Numbered from the stretch's first letter, positions 8,015-16,803 are shown. The stretch: DNA of 35,334 bases from an uncultured Oscillospiraceae bacterium (GCA_944387205.1 CALXDZ010000153.1:1-35334), one strand, 5' to 3'. Notes: a model not told the origin generated them from the letters alone. A program made the numbers and translations.

Positions 8015-9041
8015 CGATCTCCTCCATCAAAGCGTCCACCAGACGCTCCTGGGGCACCTTATACAAAATCTCGCCCCGCCGGAACAGCAATCCCTCTCCG
8101 TTGCCTCCGGCAATGCCGATATCGGCGGCAGAAGCCTCGCCGGGCCCGTTGACCGCGCAGCCCATCACTGCCACGGTGATGTCCTTGGTGCAGCCAGAGA
8201 GCCGGCGCTCCACCTCCTCGGCCATAGGGATCAGGTCGATCCGGGTCCGGCCGCAGGTGGGGCAGGCAATGAGATTCACGCCGCCCTTGCGCACCCCGGC
8301 CGCTTTAAGGATCTTCTTGGCCGCGTAGATCTCCTCCACCGGGTCAGCGGTGAGGGTCACCCGGAGGGTGTCGCCAATGCCCATACACAGCAGCCCGCCG
8401 ATACCCATGGCGGATTTTACCAGGCCCATGGAGGGCGTGCCTGCCTCCGTGACGCCCAGATGCAGCGGATACTCCGACCGCTCATGGAGCAGCCGGTAGG
8501 CAGCCATGGTGGTGGGCACATCAGAGCTTTTGACGGAAAAGCAGATGTCGTAAAACCCGTGTTTTTCCAGCAGGGCTGCGTGCCCCAAAGCGCTTTCCAC
8601 CAGTGCCTCGGCGGTGACGCCGCCATACTTGGCCTTCAGATCCTTTTCCAGGGAGCCGCCATTGACGCCGATGCGGATGGGGATATGCCGGTCCCCACAG
8701 GCCTGGGCCACCGCTTTCACCTTCTCCTCCCCGCCGATATTGCCGGGGTTGATGCGGATGGCATCGATGCCCTGCTCCGCGCAGCGCAAAGCATAGCGGT
8801 AGTTGAAATGAATGTCTGCTACCAGGGGGATATGGATACGCTTCTTGATGGCGCCCACCGCATCGGCGGCGGCCTGGTCCGGAATGGCCACCCGGACGAT
8901 CTCGCACCCGGCCTCCTCCAGCTGGAGGATCTGGGCCACAGTGGCCTCTACATCGTCGGTTTTGGTATTGCACATGGACTGGATGGTCACCGGGGCACCA
9001 CCGCCCACAGGCACTCCACCCACAAGGATCTGTTTTGTCAT
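8004..9041 (-). CDS. ispG: 4-hydroxy-3-methylbut-2-en-1-yl diphosphate synthase (flavodoxin-type), IspG/GcpE
   Basis: Iron-sulfur enzyme of the MEP isoprenoid pathway that reduces MEcPP to HMBPP. It has 345 residues. The N-terminal TIM barrel begins VGGVPVGGGAPVTIQSMCNT. The [4Fe-4S] ligands Cys260 and Cys263 (ACPTCGRT), Cys295 (MGCAVNGPGEA) and the fourth ligand Glu302 are all visible. The length fits the two-domain bacterial form. The start ATG at 9041 lies 8 bases after the rseP stop, and its GGTGAG ribosome binding site overlaps that stop, so translation is probably coupled. Together with dxr two genes upstream it supplies isoprenoid precursor used by the UppS enzyme of the same operon. 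Confidence 0.97.
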   Translation of the reverse strand: MTKQILVGGVPVGGGAPVTIQSMCNTKTDDVEATVAQILQLEEAGCEIVRVAIPDQAAADAVGAIKKRIHIPLVADIHFNYRYALRCAEQGIDAIRINPGNIGGEEKVKAVAQACGDRHIPIRIGVNGGSLEKDLKAKYGGVTAEALVESALGHAALLEKHGFYDICFSVKSSDVPTTMAAYRLLHERSEYPLHLGVTEAGTPSMGLVKSAMGIGGLLCMGIGDTLRVTLTADPVEEIYAAKKILKAAGVRKGGVNLIACPTCGRTRIDLIPMAEEVERRLSGCTKDITVAVMGCAVNGPGEASAADIGIAGGNGEGLLFRRGEILYKVPQERLVDALMEEIEKL

Positions 9042-9049
9042 ACGCTCAC

Positions 9050-10108
9050 CTATCGAATTAGTTTGGAGATATCCGTGAAAGTCACCACCAGCATCAGGCC
9101 CATCAGCAGCAAAAAGCCAGCGGTGTGGACATAGTTTTCATATTTATCCGGGATCTTTCGCTTGAACAGCGCCAGGGTGACAGCGTCCAGCAGCAAAAAG
9201 AAGATCTTTCCGCCGTCCAGCGCCGGCAGGGGCAGCAGATTCATCACCGCCAGGTTCACGGCGATGAGGGCAGCAAAGTAAACGATGTTCTGCACCGCGA
9301 TGGCCACGGTCTCCGACTCCTTACCCACCTGGGTGATGGTGGAAACGATGCCCACAGGGCCGCTCAGGTCCTGAATGGAGGCGCCGCCGGTGAGCAGCAT
9401 CTGCAGGCTCAGCCGCACCAGACGCACGAAGTCCACGGCATTGAGCCAGCTGTACTTCACTACACGCAGCACAGAGGACTCTTCCCCCACCACATAGATG
9501 CCATAGCCGTTATAGGCCTGGCCGTTGGTGCCGGTGTAGGTCTGATAAGGCAGGGAGACCTTCCCCAGGTCCACCTTCTCGCCGTCCCGCACAACCACCA
9601 GCTCAGCCTCCTGGCCACCGCCCAGGTTCAGAAGCAGATCGATGTCGCTGAAGAGGTAGACACGCTCTCCATTGATGGACCAGAGCACGTCTCCAACCTG
9701 CAGAGAACTGGCCTCCTGGTCGAATTCCGGGGCAAAACCGGCCACCTGGGTAGTGCTGAAGGTAGAGGTGCCGCTGTACAAAATCAAAATCAGCAAAAAG
9801 CCGGCCAGAAAATTCATCAGCGCGCCGGCGGCAAAAATCAGCAGCTTTTTCCATAGGCTCTGCTTGGTCAGGGAACGGGGATCGTCAGATTCCTCATCCT
9901 CGCCGTCCATGGCGCAGTAGCCGCCGATGGGCAGAATACGGATGGCGTACTCCGTCTCTCCCTTTTGCCGGTGAAAAAGCGCCGGACCCATGCCGATGGA
10001 AAACTCATTGACACGCACACCGCAGGCCTTTGCCGCCAGAAAATGTCCCAGCTCGTGGACCGCGATGAGCACACCAAAGATGAAAATTGCCGCGATAATA
10101 TAGACCAT
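9050..10108 (-). CDS. rseP: Site-2 membrane zinc protease RseP/RasP (M50 family)
   Basis: Intramembrane metalloprotease that cleaves transmembrane segments such as anti-sigma factors and leftover signal peptides. It has 352 residues. The HELGH zinc motif lies in the first helix (residues 18-22, in AVHELGHFLAAK), a PDZ domain is centred near 130-200 (VGDVLWSINGERV), and the second active-site motif LLPLPALDGGK lies near residue 298. At least four membrane helices are visible. The order dxr-rseP-ispG is the classical Firmicutes arrangement. The start lies 4 bases past the dxr stop, and its AGAGG ribosome binding site is inside the dxr end. The targets are not shown by sequence; RasP in Bacillus acts on RsiW and FtsL. 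Confidence 0.95.
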   Translation of the reverse strand: MVYIIAAIFIFGVLIAVHELGHFLAAKACGVRVNEFSIGMGPALFHRQKGETEYAIRILPIGGYCAMDGEDEESDDPRSLTKQSLWKKLLIFAAGALMNFLAGFLLILILYSGTSTFSTTQVAGFAPEFDQEASSLQVGDVLWSINGERVYLFSDIDLLLNLGGGQEAELVVVRDGEKVDLGKVSLPYQTYTGTNGQAYNGYGIYVVGEESSVLRVVKYSWLNAVDFVRLVRLSLQMLLTGGASIQDLSGPVGIVSTITQVGKESETVAIAVQNIVYFAALIAVNLAVMNLLPLPALDGGKIFFLLLDAVTLALFKRKIPDKYENYVHTAGFLLLMGLMLVVTFTDISKLIR

Positions 10109-10112
10109 GCCA

Positions 10113-11267
10113 TTACCTCTCGTGATATTTGATATGTACGGCCTCCCGGGCCAGACGATCCGCCTCCAAAATGTCCTCCAGGACCGGGTTCTGCTTTACA
10201 GGCACCGCCGCTCTGGCGGCAGCCACCAGCTGCGGGATCTCCAAAAAGCCGATCTGATCCTGCAAAAACAGGGCTACCGCCGCTTCGTTGGCACCATTGA
10301 GCACCGCGCAGGCGGTGCCGCCCTCCCGGGCAGCCTCCTCCGCCAGGGCAAGGCAGGGAAATGCCTCCCGGTCCGGCTGGGCAAAGGTCAGAGGCGGACA
10401 GCGCAGCAGATCCAAGGGCTCCAACAGGCTCTCCGCCCGGCGGGGCCAAGTGAGAGCATAGCGGATGGGCAGACGCATATCCGGCGTGCCCAGCTGGGCC
10501 AGCATGGCCCCATCCCGAAATTCCACCAGGGAGTGGATCACGCTCTGGCGATGGATGACCACCTCCACCTGCTCCAAAGGCAGGTGATAGAGCCGCATAG
10601 CCTCGATGACTTCCAAGCCCTTGTTCATCAGCGTAGCGCTGTCTACCGTGATCTTGGCGCCCATTTTCCAGTTGGGATGCTGTAAGGCATCTTTCCTTGT
10701 CACATACTGCAAATCAGCCTTTTTCTTTCCAAAAAACGGGCCGCCGGAACAAGTCAGAACAAGGTGCCGGATCTCCCGGCGATCGCCGCAGCCCTGGAGG
10801 CACTGGAAAATGGCGGAGTGCTCACTGTCCACCGGAACGATCTGGGCCCGGTGCCGCTGTGCCGCCTCCATCACCAGTTCTCCGGCGCAGACCAGGGTCT
10901 CCTTATTGGCTAACGCAATGCGCTTGCCCACCTCAATGGCAGCCAGGGTAGGCCGCAGACCCACCATGCCCACCACAGCAGTGACCACGGTGTCCGCCTG
11001 GGCCAGCGTGGCTGCCGCCATAAGGCCCTCGGTCCCGGACAGCACCCGCACCGGCAGATCTTTCACCCGCTGCCGGAACTCCTCTGCGGCCTCCGGGTCA
11101 TATACCGCCACCAACCGAGGACGGAACTGCCGGGTCTGTTCCTCCAGAAGGTCCACGCTGCGATAGGCAGTCAGGGCCTCCACCTGAAGTCCCATCTCCT
11201 GAGCCACATCCAGAGTCTGCCGGCCGATAGAGCCGGTGGAGCCCAAAACAGAAATTCTCTTACTCAT
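10113..11267 (-). CDS. dxr: 1-deoxy-D-xylulose 5-phosphate reductoisomerase
   Basis: NADPH-dependent enzyme making MEP from DXP, the first committed step of the MEP pathway. It has 384 residues, the normal length. Visible signatures are the Rossmann loop GSTGSIGRQTLDV (from residue 9), the metal and substrate motif PVDSEHSAIFQCL near residue 150, and the flexible loop with SGGPF just after residue 180. The C-terminal domain is complete. It sits 37 bases after cdsA and runs directly into rseP. With ispG it forms a pathway pair inside the same operon. Confidence 0.97.
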   Translation of the reverse strand: MSKRISVLGSTGSIGRQTLDVAQEMGLQVEALTAYRSVDLLEEQTRQFRPRLVAVYDPEAAEEFRQRVKDLPVRVLSGTEGLMAAATLAQADTVVTAVVGMVGLRPTLAAIEVGKRIALANKETLVCAGELVMEAAQRHRAQIVPVDSEHSAIFQCLQGCGDRREIRHLVLTCSGGPFFGKKKADLQYVTRKDALQHPNWKMGAKITVDSATLMNKGLEVIEAMRLYHLPLEQVEVVIHRQSVIHSLVEFRDGAMLAQLGTPDMRLPIRYALTWPRRAESLLEPLDLLRCPPLTFAQPDREAFPCLALAEEAAREGGTACAVLNGANEAAVALFLQDQIGFLEIPQLVAAARAAVPVKQNPVLEDILEADRLAREAVHIKYHER

Positions 11268-11304
11268 AAGGTTATTCTATTCCTCAAAGCTGAAAATAAT
11301 CTGA

Positions 11305-12234
11305 TTACAGATGAAAAAGAGTCATGGCCAGCCAGACAAGCGGTGCCACAAAGGTAACGCTGTCAAACCGGTCCAGGATCCCTCCATGACCCGGCAGCAG
11401 ATGGCCGTAATCCTTGACGCCGAACTCACGCTTGATAACGGAAAAGCTCAGATCGCCGATCTGACCCGCCACGCTGCCCAGCAAGCCAAAGGCCAAAACA
11501 CCGGTCCAACTCACCAGCATCGTATCCAGAGCCGCCTGGGAGATCAGCTTGAAAAGGATCATGCCGATGATACCGCCCAGCAGTCCACCCACAGCGCCCT
11601 CCACAGTCTTCTTGGGGCTGACCGGGGTCAGCTTGTGCTTTCCAAACAGCATCCCGGCAAAGAGGGCAAAGGTATCGCTGCCGAAGGAGATGCACAGGGG
11701 CACAAATACCAGCGCCTGTCCGTTCTCCTCCAGCCGCAGCAGCAGCAGGCAGGAGAGCATCAGCGGAAACACCAGCCCGGCAAACACAGCGGCAGTCAGA
11801 TCTCCGAAGGGCACCGCCTTTTCCTTGCCGTAGGCCAGGATGGCGCAGACGAACAGCACCAGCAAAAACACCAGCACCCACAGCCCCAGTTCCGCAAACT
11901 GACGGATCATGGCATCCATGCCCACCTGGCTGACGGCCGGGAGGTTCTCCAGCATCTCCTCTGAGGGATTTTCCAGATAGAACAGCAGCAGCTCCCCCCG
12001 GCTGTGGATCCCCCACAGCCTTACCGGGACCAGCAGCGCCATGAGCACAGGCGCCCACACCATAGGATTGGCCAAGGACGCTCCTCTCTCCCCCCGCACG
12101 GCGTGCATCAGCTCCTGGGCACCGATGGCACACATACCCGCCAAGAGCACCAGGGTGCACCACTCCGGCGCCCAGATCAGCACCAGCAGCAAAAAGGGGA
12201 TGCCCACCACGGCCACCATCACTCGTTTGAACAT
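11305..12234 (-). CDS. cdsA: Phosphatidate cytidylyltransferase (CDP-diglyceride synthase)
   Basis: Membrane enzyme that activates phosphatidic acid with CTP to CDP-diacylglycerol, the branch point of phospholipid synthesis. The chosen start gives 309 residues; an ATG three codons upstream is possible but has its AGAGG too close. The protein is almost wholly hydrophobic with about seven or eight helices. Near the C-terminus it carries the family signature with SVIKREFGVKD followed by PGHGGILDRFDS. A hydrophilic stretch of about 40 residues between helices (near 75-115, containing LENPSEEMLENLPAV) is longer than in compact homologues. It lies between uppS and dxr, with gaps of 51 and 37 bases. 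Confidence 0.95.
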   Translation of the reverse strand: MFKRVMVAVVGIPFLLLVLIWAPEWCTLVLLAGMCAIGAQELMHAVRGERGASLANPMVWAPVLMALLVPVRLWGIHSRGELLLFYLENPSEEMLENLPAVSQVGMDAMIRQFAELGLWVLVFLLVLFVCAILAYGKEKAVPFGDLTAAVFAGLVFPLMLSCLLLLRLEENGQALVFVPLCISFGSDTFALFAGMLFGKHKLTPVSPKKTVEGAVGGLLGGIIGMILFKLISQAALDTMLVSWTGVLAFGLLGSVAGQIGDLSFSVIKREFGVKDYGHLLPGHGGILDRFDSVTFVAPLVWLAMTLFHL

Positions 12235-12285
12235 ATGATTCATCCTCTGTCTGTCAAGGTTTTTCTCTTTTTGTAGCGTCTCCGC

Positions 12286-13035
12286 TCACTTTTTTACGCC
12301 GCCGAACCGGCGGTCCCGGTGCTGATAGGCTGCAATGGCCTTGTCCAGCTCCGCCTCGTCAAAGTCCGGCCACAGGGTGTCCGTATAGTAAAACTCAGAA
12401 TAGGCGCACTGCCAAAGCAGGAAATTGCTCAGCCGCAGCTCGCCGCTGGGCCGGATGATCAGGTCCGGGTCCGGGATGCCGGCGGAGTCCAGATAGGAGG
12501 AGAACAGCTTCTCGTCCAGCTCCTCCGGCTTCCTCTCCCCCGCTGCGCACTGGGCGGCAAAGCGACGAACGGCCCGCAGGATCTCGTCCCGGCCTCCGTA
12601 GTTGAGGCAGATGTTGGCCTGGAAATCCGCGGGATCCAACCGGTCCGTGATCTCGTCGGTGGTATGGGCCAGGGCCCGCAGTTCCGGCGCGATAGGCGTC
12701 ATGTCTCCAAAAAAGCGCAGGCGGATATTGTCCCGCTCCATGGAGTCGATGGCTTCCAGCAGGTAGCGCTTCAAAAGGCCCATGATGGCGCCCACCTCTT
12801 CCGTGGAGCGCTTCCAGTTCTCCGTGGAGAAGGCATACACCGTCAGATAATCCAGACCCAGATTTTTACAATAGGTGGCGATCCGGCGGAAAGTCTCTGC
12901 CCCCGCCTTGTGTCCGGCGGTACGAGGCAGGCCACGCTGCTTGGCCCAGCGCCCGTTGCCGTCCATAATGATGGCAATATGGCGGGGCAGGCGGCTTTGC
13001 TCCACCTGCCCCCCTTTGTTCTGATCTCCGCGCAT
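12286..13035 (-). CDS. uppS: Undecaprenyl diphosphate synthase (cis-prenyltransferase, isoprenyl transferase)
   Basis: Extends farnesyl diphosphate with cis isoprene units to C55-PP, the lipid carrier for peptidoglycan and wall polymers. It has 249 residues. Visible family motifs are the catalytic Asp and phosphate loop IIMDGNGRWAKQRGL (24-38, catalytic Asp27), GHKAG, YAFSTENWKR (about 75), NICLNYGGRDEI (about 142) and the C-terminal IIRPSGELRLSNFLLWQ, which binds the second diphosphate and metal. The start codon shares one base with the frr stop (TGATG), so translation is coupled. The first 15 residues are polar and variable. It draws on the MEP pathway enzymes encoded downstream. Confidence 0.97.
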   Translation of the reverse strand: MRGDQNKGGQVEQSRLPRHIAIIMDGNGRWAKQRGLPRTAGHKAGAETFRRIATYCKNLGLDYLTVYAFSTENWKRSTEEVGAIMGLLKRYLLEAIDSMERDNIRLRFFGDMTPIAPELRALAHTTDEITDRLDPADFQANICLNYGGRDEILRAVRRFAAQCAAGERKPEELDEKLFSSYLDSAGIPDPDLIIRPSGELRLSNFLLWQCAYSEFYYTDTLWPDFDEAELDKAIAAYQHRDRRFGGVKK

Positions 13036-13592
13036 CAGACGGACATCAGTTCCTTTTCCTTCTTTGCCAGCAGCTCATCGATTTTTTTGCAGCTATCATC
13101 GGTCAGCTTCTGGAGGTCCTTTTCCGCCTGCTTGAGCTCATCTTCAGTGATCTCGGACTTCTTCTCCTGCTTCTTGAAGTTGTCCATAGCGTCCCGACGG
13201 ATATTGCGGACGGCCACCTTACCGTTTTCCGCATACTTGTGGATCTGCTTGACCAGCTCCTTCCGTCGCTCCTCTGTCAGCTGAGGGAAGCTCAAGCGAA
13301 GGCTTCGGCCGTCATTCTGGGGGTTGATGCCCAGGTCAGAGTTCTGAATCGCTTTCTCGATCAGCTTTACTGCGCTGGCATCCCAGGGCTGGATCACCAA
13401 AGAGCGGGGATCCGGAGAGGCAATGGACGCGATCTGCTGGATGGGAGTAGGCGTACCGTAGTAATCCACCATGATCCGGTCCAGCACAGCTGCATTGGCC
13501 CGGCCAGCACGCACGGCAGCAAAGTCCGCGGCAATAGAGTCGATGCTCTTATTCATTTTGGTCTCGTATACCTTGTATTCATCCTTCAACAT
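13035..13592 (-). CDS. frr: Ribosome recycling factor
   Basis: Splits post-termination ribosomes together with EF-G. It has 185 residues, the exact family length. It is an all-helical and coiled-coil protein with the characteristic RAGRANAAVLDRI motif at about 28-40, YYGTPTPIQQIASI (45-58), DLGINPQNDG (about 105) and RRDAMDNFKK (about 140). It follows pyrH by only 3 bases and overlaps uppS by one, giving the pyrH-frr-uppS order conserved across Firmicutes. Confidence 0.98.
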   Translation of the reverse strand: MLKDEYKVYETKMNKSIDSIAADFAAVRAGRANAAVLDRIMVDYYGTPTPIQQIASIASPDPRSLVIQPWDASAVKLIEKAIQNSDLGINPQNDGRSLRLSFPQLTEERRKELVKQIHKYAENGKVAVRNIRRDAMDNFKKQEKKSEITEDELKQAEKDLQKLTDDSCKKIDELLAKKEKELMSV

Positions 13593-13595
13593 AGG

Positions 13596-14318
13596 TCAAG
13601 CCTCCTCTTTCACAATGGTTCCAATCTTCTCACCGCATACGGCGCGGAGAATATTTTTAGGGTCCTTCAGAGCAAACAGCAGTACGGGGATGTGGTTGTC
13701 CATAGACAGGCTGGTGGCCGTGGAGTCCATCACCTGCAGATGCTGGGCCAGCACATCATCATAGGTGATGGTATCGTACTTGACTGCGGTGGGATCCTTC
13801 ATAGGATCGGCGCTGTAGACACCGTCGATATTCTTGGCCAGCAAAATCACATCTGCATTGATCTCCGCTGCCCGGAGCACCGCCGCTGTATCCGTGGAGA
13901 AGTAGGGGTTGCCGGTACCGCAGCCAAAGATGACCACCCGTCCCTTTTCCAGATGGCGAATGGCCTTGGAGCGGATGTAGGGCTCGGCGATGGCGCGCAT
14001 CTCAATGGCGGTCTGGACCCGCACATCCACGCCCTTTTGCTCCAGCATATCAGCCACAGCCAGGCAGTTGAGCACCGTGGCCATCATGCCCATATGGTCA
14101 GCCCGGGTGCGCTCCATCCGGCCGCCGCCGTCCTTGACGCCGCGCCAGAAGTTTCCGCCGCCCACCACCAGGCCTACCTGCACGCCAAGCGCCACGCACT
14201 CCTTGATGACGTCGCAGACCTGGCCGATCACCTCAAAGTCCAGGCCGGTATGCTTTTCACCGGCCAGCGCCTCGCCGCTGACCTTCAGCAGTACGCGCTT
14301 GTACACTGGTTTTTCCAT
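13596..14318 (-). CDS. pyrH: Uridylate kinase (UMP kinase)
   Basis: Phosphorylates UMP to UDP; in bacteria it is a hexamer of the amino-acid-kinase fold, usually controlled by GTP and UTP. With the start at 14318 ([20 protein letters not shown]) it has 240 residues, the usual length. An in-frame GTG 30 bases upstream is less likely because it adds an atypical N-terminus. Motifs visible: [10 protein letters not shown] (10-19), [10 protein letters not shown] (about 52), [16 protein letters not shown] (about 130-145) and [12 protein letters not shown] (about 160-172). It opens the operon. A promoter-like TAAAAT lies at 14390-14395, and a GC-rich hairpin is present in the leader at 14346-14365. 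Its usual partners rpsB-tsf are about 20 kb away. Confidence 0.97.
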   Translation of the reverse strand: MEKPVYKRVLLKVSGEALAGEKHTGLDFEVIGQVCDVIKECVALGVQVGLVVGGGNFWRGVKDGGGRMERTRADHMGMMATVLNCLAVADMLEQKGVDVRVQTAIEMRAIAEPYIRSKAIRHLEKGRVVIFGCGTGNPYFSTDTAAVLRAAEINADVILLAKNIDGVYSADPMKDPTAVKYDTITYDDVLAQHLQVMDSTATSLSMDNHIPVLLFALKDPKNILRAVCGEKIGTIVKEEA

Positions 14319-14389
14319 GTGTCCCATCCCTTCGCGATCAAATTCCACGGCTCTTATATGCCGCGGGCTCGCACTGTCATATCGGCTCT

Positions 14390-14418
14390 ATTTTACCGTA
14401 TTTTTTCCTTTTTGCATA
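14390..14418 (-). promoter_or_regulatory. Candidate promoter for the pyrH operon
   Basis: On the minus strand a good -10 (TAAAAT, 14390-14395) is preceded 17 bases upstream by a poor -35 (TATGCA, 14413-14418) with A-rich sequence between, resembling an UP-like or curved region. It is the best candidate in the divergent gap; the -35 is weak, so the call is tentative. Confidence 0.45.
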
Positions 14419-14433
14419 GGGGGTAAACAAAGT

Positions 14434-14498
14434 TTTTCCCGAAAAATGTCCGTCTCCAGCTGACGGGAAAATTCCTTAAAAATAGGGACTTTTTCCCT
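14434..14498. repeat. Inverted repeats in the pyrH / XRE divergent gap (possible operator)
   Basis: TTTTCCCG (14434-14441) is matched by CGGGAAAA (14464-14471), 22 bases apart. A second small inverted repeat, AGGGA/TCCCT (14484-14498), lies just upstream of the XRE promoter. Neither is followed by a U-run, so they look more like protein-binding or structural elements than terminators. Confidence 0.35.
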
Positions 14499-14511
14499 CC
14501 GCAACAGATAT

Positions 14512-14540
14512 TTGACATGCGGTTGGTAGCCTTTTATCAG
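14512..14540 (+). promoter_or_regulatory. Candidate sigma-A promoter of the XRE membrane regulator gene
   Basis: A perfect -35 TTGACA (14512-14517) is separated by 17 bases from TATCAG (14535-14540), a 4-of-6 match to the -10 consensus. The gene starts 51 bases downstream behind AAAGGAGG (14576-14583). Confidence 0.55.
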
Positions 14541-14591
14541 AAAACCTGCTATCCTTAAAACAGAAATGAACTATCAAAGGAGGCGCCGGCC

Positions 14592-16154
14592 ATGACATTG
14601 GGACAGCGCATCGGCCAATACCGAAGGAAACTGAGCATCTCTCAGGAGGAGCTGGGAGGACGTCTGGGCGTCAGCCGCCAGGCCGTAAGCAAATGGGAAA
14701 CGGACGCGGCCACACCGGACATGGAAAATCTGCTGGCCCTGGCCCGCATCTTTGGTGTGTCCGTGGCAGAACTGACCGCTACACCGGAGTCCTCTGCGCC
14801 GGAAGCAGAAAAAACAGAACCGAATCCCCCCTCCCCCGGCCGGCGGGGGCCGAAGGCATGGGTGGTAGTGTTGCTCGGAGTGGTGGTGCTGGTACTTCTG
14901 GCGGCAGCGGGAGTCGGGTTTGTCTGGTCAAATCTCAGATCCTCCAGTGAAAAGCCGGCCTCTCAGGAGGAAGCGCCAGACCTGCCGGAAACAGACTTTC
15001 TTCTCCAGTGGCAGGGAGAGAACGGAACAGAATGGCTGGCGTTGGGAGAGCAGAGTAGCTTTTTCCCCTTCGGCACCTCCCTGGTACTCACAGAGGCAGA
15101 GGATGTGACGGATGACATAGATATGCACCTCACCACCCTCCACCAGGCAGACTGCGGAGCCCTTCAGATCACCTACCTCCACATAGGCTATGACCCGGAA
15201 GCAGACCCAGAGAGTCCAGAACGGGAATACATCACAAAAATCACCACCATCCTACCGGAATACACCACGCCCCAGAGCATCGGCGTTGGTTCCACCAAGG
15301 CAGAGGTTCTGGAGGCCTACGGCGATGAGCTGGTATACTGCCTCAAAGAAGAGGGCAGCGATATCCTGATCCAGCATGACTATTATTACGCCTATCAAAC
15401 ACCAGAGACCTTTGGATTGAGTCTGTGCCTCTATATAAAAGACGGGCTGGTGGCGGGCATCAAATTGGAGGATATGGCGGAATTCGGCAGCGAGGCCTTC
15501 CTCCCCAACAACGTAACACGCTTCCCCTTAGTGGATGGAGAGCCAGACTTCTCCCAGCGCCAGGAACCGGAGCGGGAGGAGATCAGTGATACCCGGCAGG
15601 TCTACATCGCCTGGAACCAGCTGGTGACTGACAACAACCTCTCCGCCGAGGAACGGTATGCCTGCCGCCGGGACGTGTTCAGCCTGCTTCCGGACATGGA
15701 CTGGGGGGAACTGGGGCAGATGGGCAGCGCGGAGAATCCGGATGATGCCATCTTCGGTCTGATGACCTGGCTGGAACAGCAGGCCCCCTACTCCTCTGCC
15801 GAGATCCTGTGGGTCCAGATGGGCTGCGCCGCTCAGGGGCTGGATGGGGCCTACGCCGAGCGCTATGCCGACCTGCTGGCAAGAGCGCTTTTCTCCGATC
15901 CCTTTGTCTTTGCCCGGGCCCTGGCCACGGAGGGTGTGGCAGAGCAAACCAAATATCTGGTGCTTTTGAACACCGCCTATGGAACGGACCTGTATCCGGC
16001 GGAGCTGAACACCGCCCTGAATACGCTGGATGGCTATTCCAGCGCTTTCACCGACACGGAGCGGGCCTGGGCGGAACTGCTGCAGCTCTATCTGGTGACC
16101 CCCGCCAACGAACGCAGTGAGCTGCCCTGCACACCCGCAGGACTGCCTGAATAA
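14592..16154 (+). CDS. Membrane-anchored XRE-family transcriptional regulator with large extracytoplasmic domain
   Basis: A 520-residue protein with three visible parts. Residues 1-62 are an XRE/Cro-type helix-turn-helix (QEELGGRLGVSRQAVSKWE, then DMENLLALARIFGVSVAEL). A Pro/Glu-rich linker and a single membrane helix (about 88-113) follow. The remaining roughly 400 residues would face outside. They are acidic and unrecognised except for SIGVGSTKAEVLEAYG (about 229-244), which resembles the start of an SmpA/OmlA-like repeat fold. The layout suggests a one-component sensor that reads an envelope signal and binds DNA from the membrane; targets are unknown. It is the only plus-strand gene between 3.3 kb and the right edge, has its own promoter, and converges on engB at a shared terminator. 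Confidence 0.85.
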   Translation: MTLGQRIGQYRRKLSISQEELGGRLGVSRQAVSKWETDAATPDMENLLALARIFGVSVAELTATPESSAPEAEKTEPNPPSPGRRGPKAWVVVLLGVVVLVLLAAAGVGFVWSNLRSSSEKPASQEEAPDLPETDFLLQWQGENGTEWLALGEQSSFFPFGTSLVLTEAEDVTDDIDMHLTTLHQADCGALQITYLHIGYDPEADPESPEREYITKITTILPEYTTPQSIGVGSTKAEVLEAYGDELVYCLKEEGSDILIQHDYYYAYQTPETFGLSLCLYIKDGLVAGIKLEDMAEFGSEAFLPNNVTRFPLVDGEPDFSQRQEPEREEISDTRQVYIAWNQLVTDNNLSAEERYACRRDVFSLLPDMDWGELGQMGSAENPDDAIFGLMTWLEQQAPYSSAEILWVQMGCAAQGLDGAYAERYADLLARALFSDPFVFARALATEGVAEQTKYLVLLNTAYGTDLYPAELNTALNTLDGYSSAFTDTERAWAELLQLYLVTPANERSELPCTPAGLPE

Positions 16155-16158
16155 GAGC

Positions 16159-16191
16159 AAAAAAGGGAACGGCATCGCCGTTCCCTTTTTT
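16159..16191. terminator. Bidirectional terminator between XRE gene and engB
   Basis: GGGAACGGC (16165-16173) and GCCGTTCCC (16177-16185) form a 9-bp GC-rich stem with a 3-base loop. It is flanked by six A on the left and six T on the right, giving a U-tract on both strands. It starts 4 bases after the XRE stop and abuts the engB stop. Confidence 0.92.
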
Positions 16192-16787
16192 CATCTTTCA
16201 ACAGCCTCTGTCATTAGACGGATGAGGGCCTCCTTGCCCTCCCCCTTCTCTGCGGAAAAGGGCACCAGAGCGTCGTCTTCCGTCAACTCCAGAGTCTCCC
16301 GAATCAGTGTCAGCGCCGGCTCCACCTGGCTTTTTTTCAGCTTATCCAGCTTGTTGGCCACGATGATCTCCGGACAGCCTGTCTGTCGGAACCACTCATG
16401 CATGGTCACGTCGTCCGCCGTGGGCTTGTGGCGAATGTCCACGATCAGCACACCCAGTGTGATGAGCTGCTGCTCATCCTGGAAGTAGCGCTCCATCAGC
16501 CGGCCCCAGCGGTCCTTCTCCGCCTGGGAGACCTTGGCATAGCCGTAGCCGGGCAGATCCACCAGATAGGCCCGCCGGTCCACCAGAAAGTAGTTGATAT
16601 GGGCAGTCTTTCCGGGGGTAGCACCCACCCGGGCAAAGTTCTTCCGGCCCACCAGGCGGTTGATGACCGAGGACTTGCCCACATTGGAGCGGCCGGCAAA
16701 GGCCGCCTGAGGCAGTCCGTCCCGCAAAAAGCCCTCCGGCCCTGCGGCGGAGCGAACAAACTCAACTTTTGAGAAATTCAAAGACAT
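16191..16787 (-). CDS. engB: Ribosome biogenesis GTP-binding protein EngB (YsxC/YihA)
   Basis: Small essential GTPase of large ribosomal subunit assembly. With the start at 16787 (MSLNFSKVEFVRSA) it has 198 residues, the usual size; AAAGGAG lies 11 bases upstream and overlaps the lon stop. All G motifs are visible: G1 GRSNVGKSS (about 30), G2 GATPGKT, G3 DLPGYGYAKV, G4 NKLDK and G5 SAEKG. It follows lon by 17 bases, the clpX-lon-engB order known in Bacillus and Clostridia, and ends at the terminator shared with the convergent regulator gene. Confidence 0.96.
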   Translation of the reverse strand: MSLNFSKVEFVRSAAGPEGFLRDGLPQAAFAGRSNVGKSSVINRLVGRKNFARVGATPGKTAHINYFLVDRRAYLVDLPGYGYAKVSQAEKDRWGRLMERYFQDEQQLITLGVLIVDIRHKPTADDVTMHEWFRQTGCPEIIVANKLDKLKKSQVEPALTLIRETLELTEDDALVPFSAEKGEGKEALIRLMTEAVER

Positions 16788-16803
16788 GAACAGGAGTTCT
16801 CCT

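Noticed and set aside
14319..14348. Longer pyrH start at GTG 14348
   Set aside because: It would add ten atypical residues before the conserved [16 protein letters not shown] start and has no good ribosome binding site.
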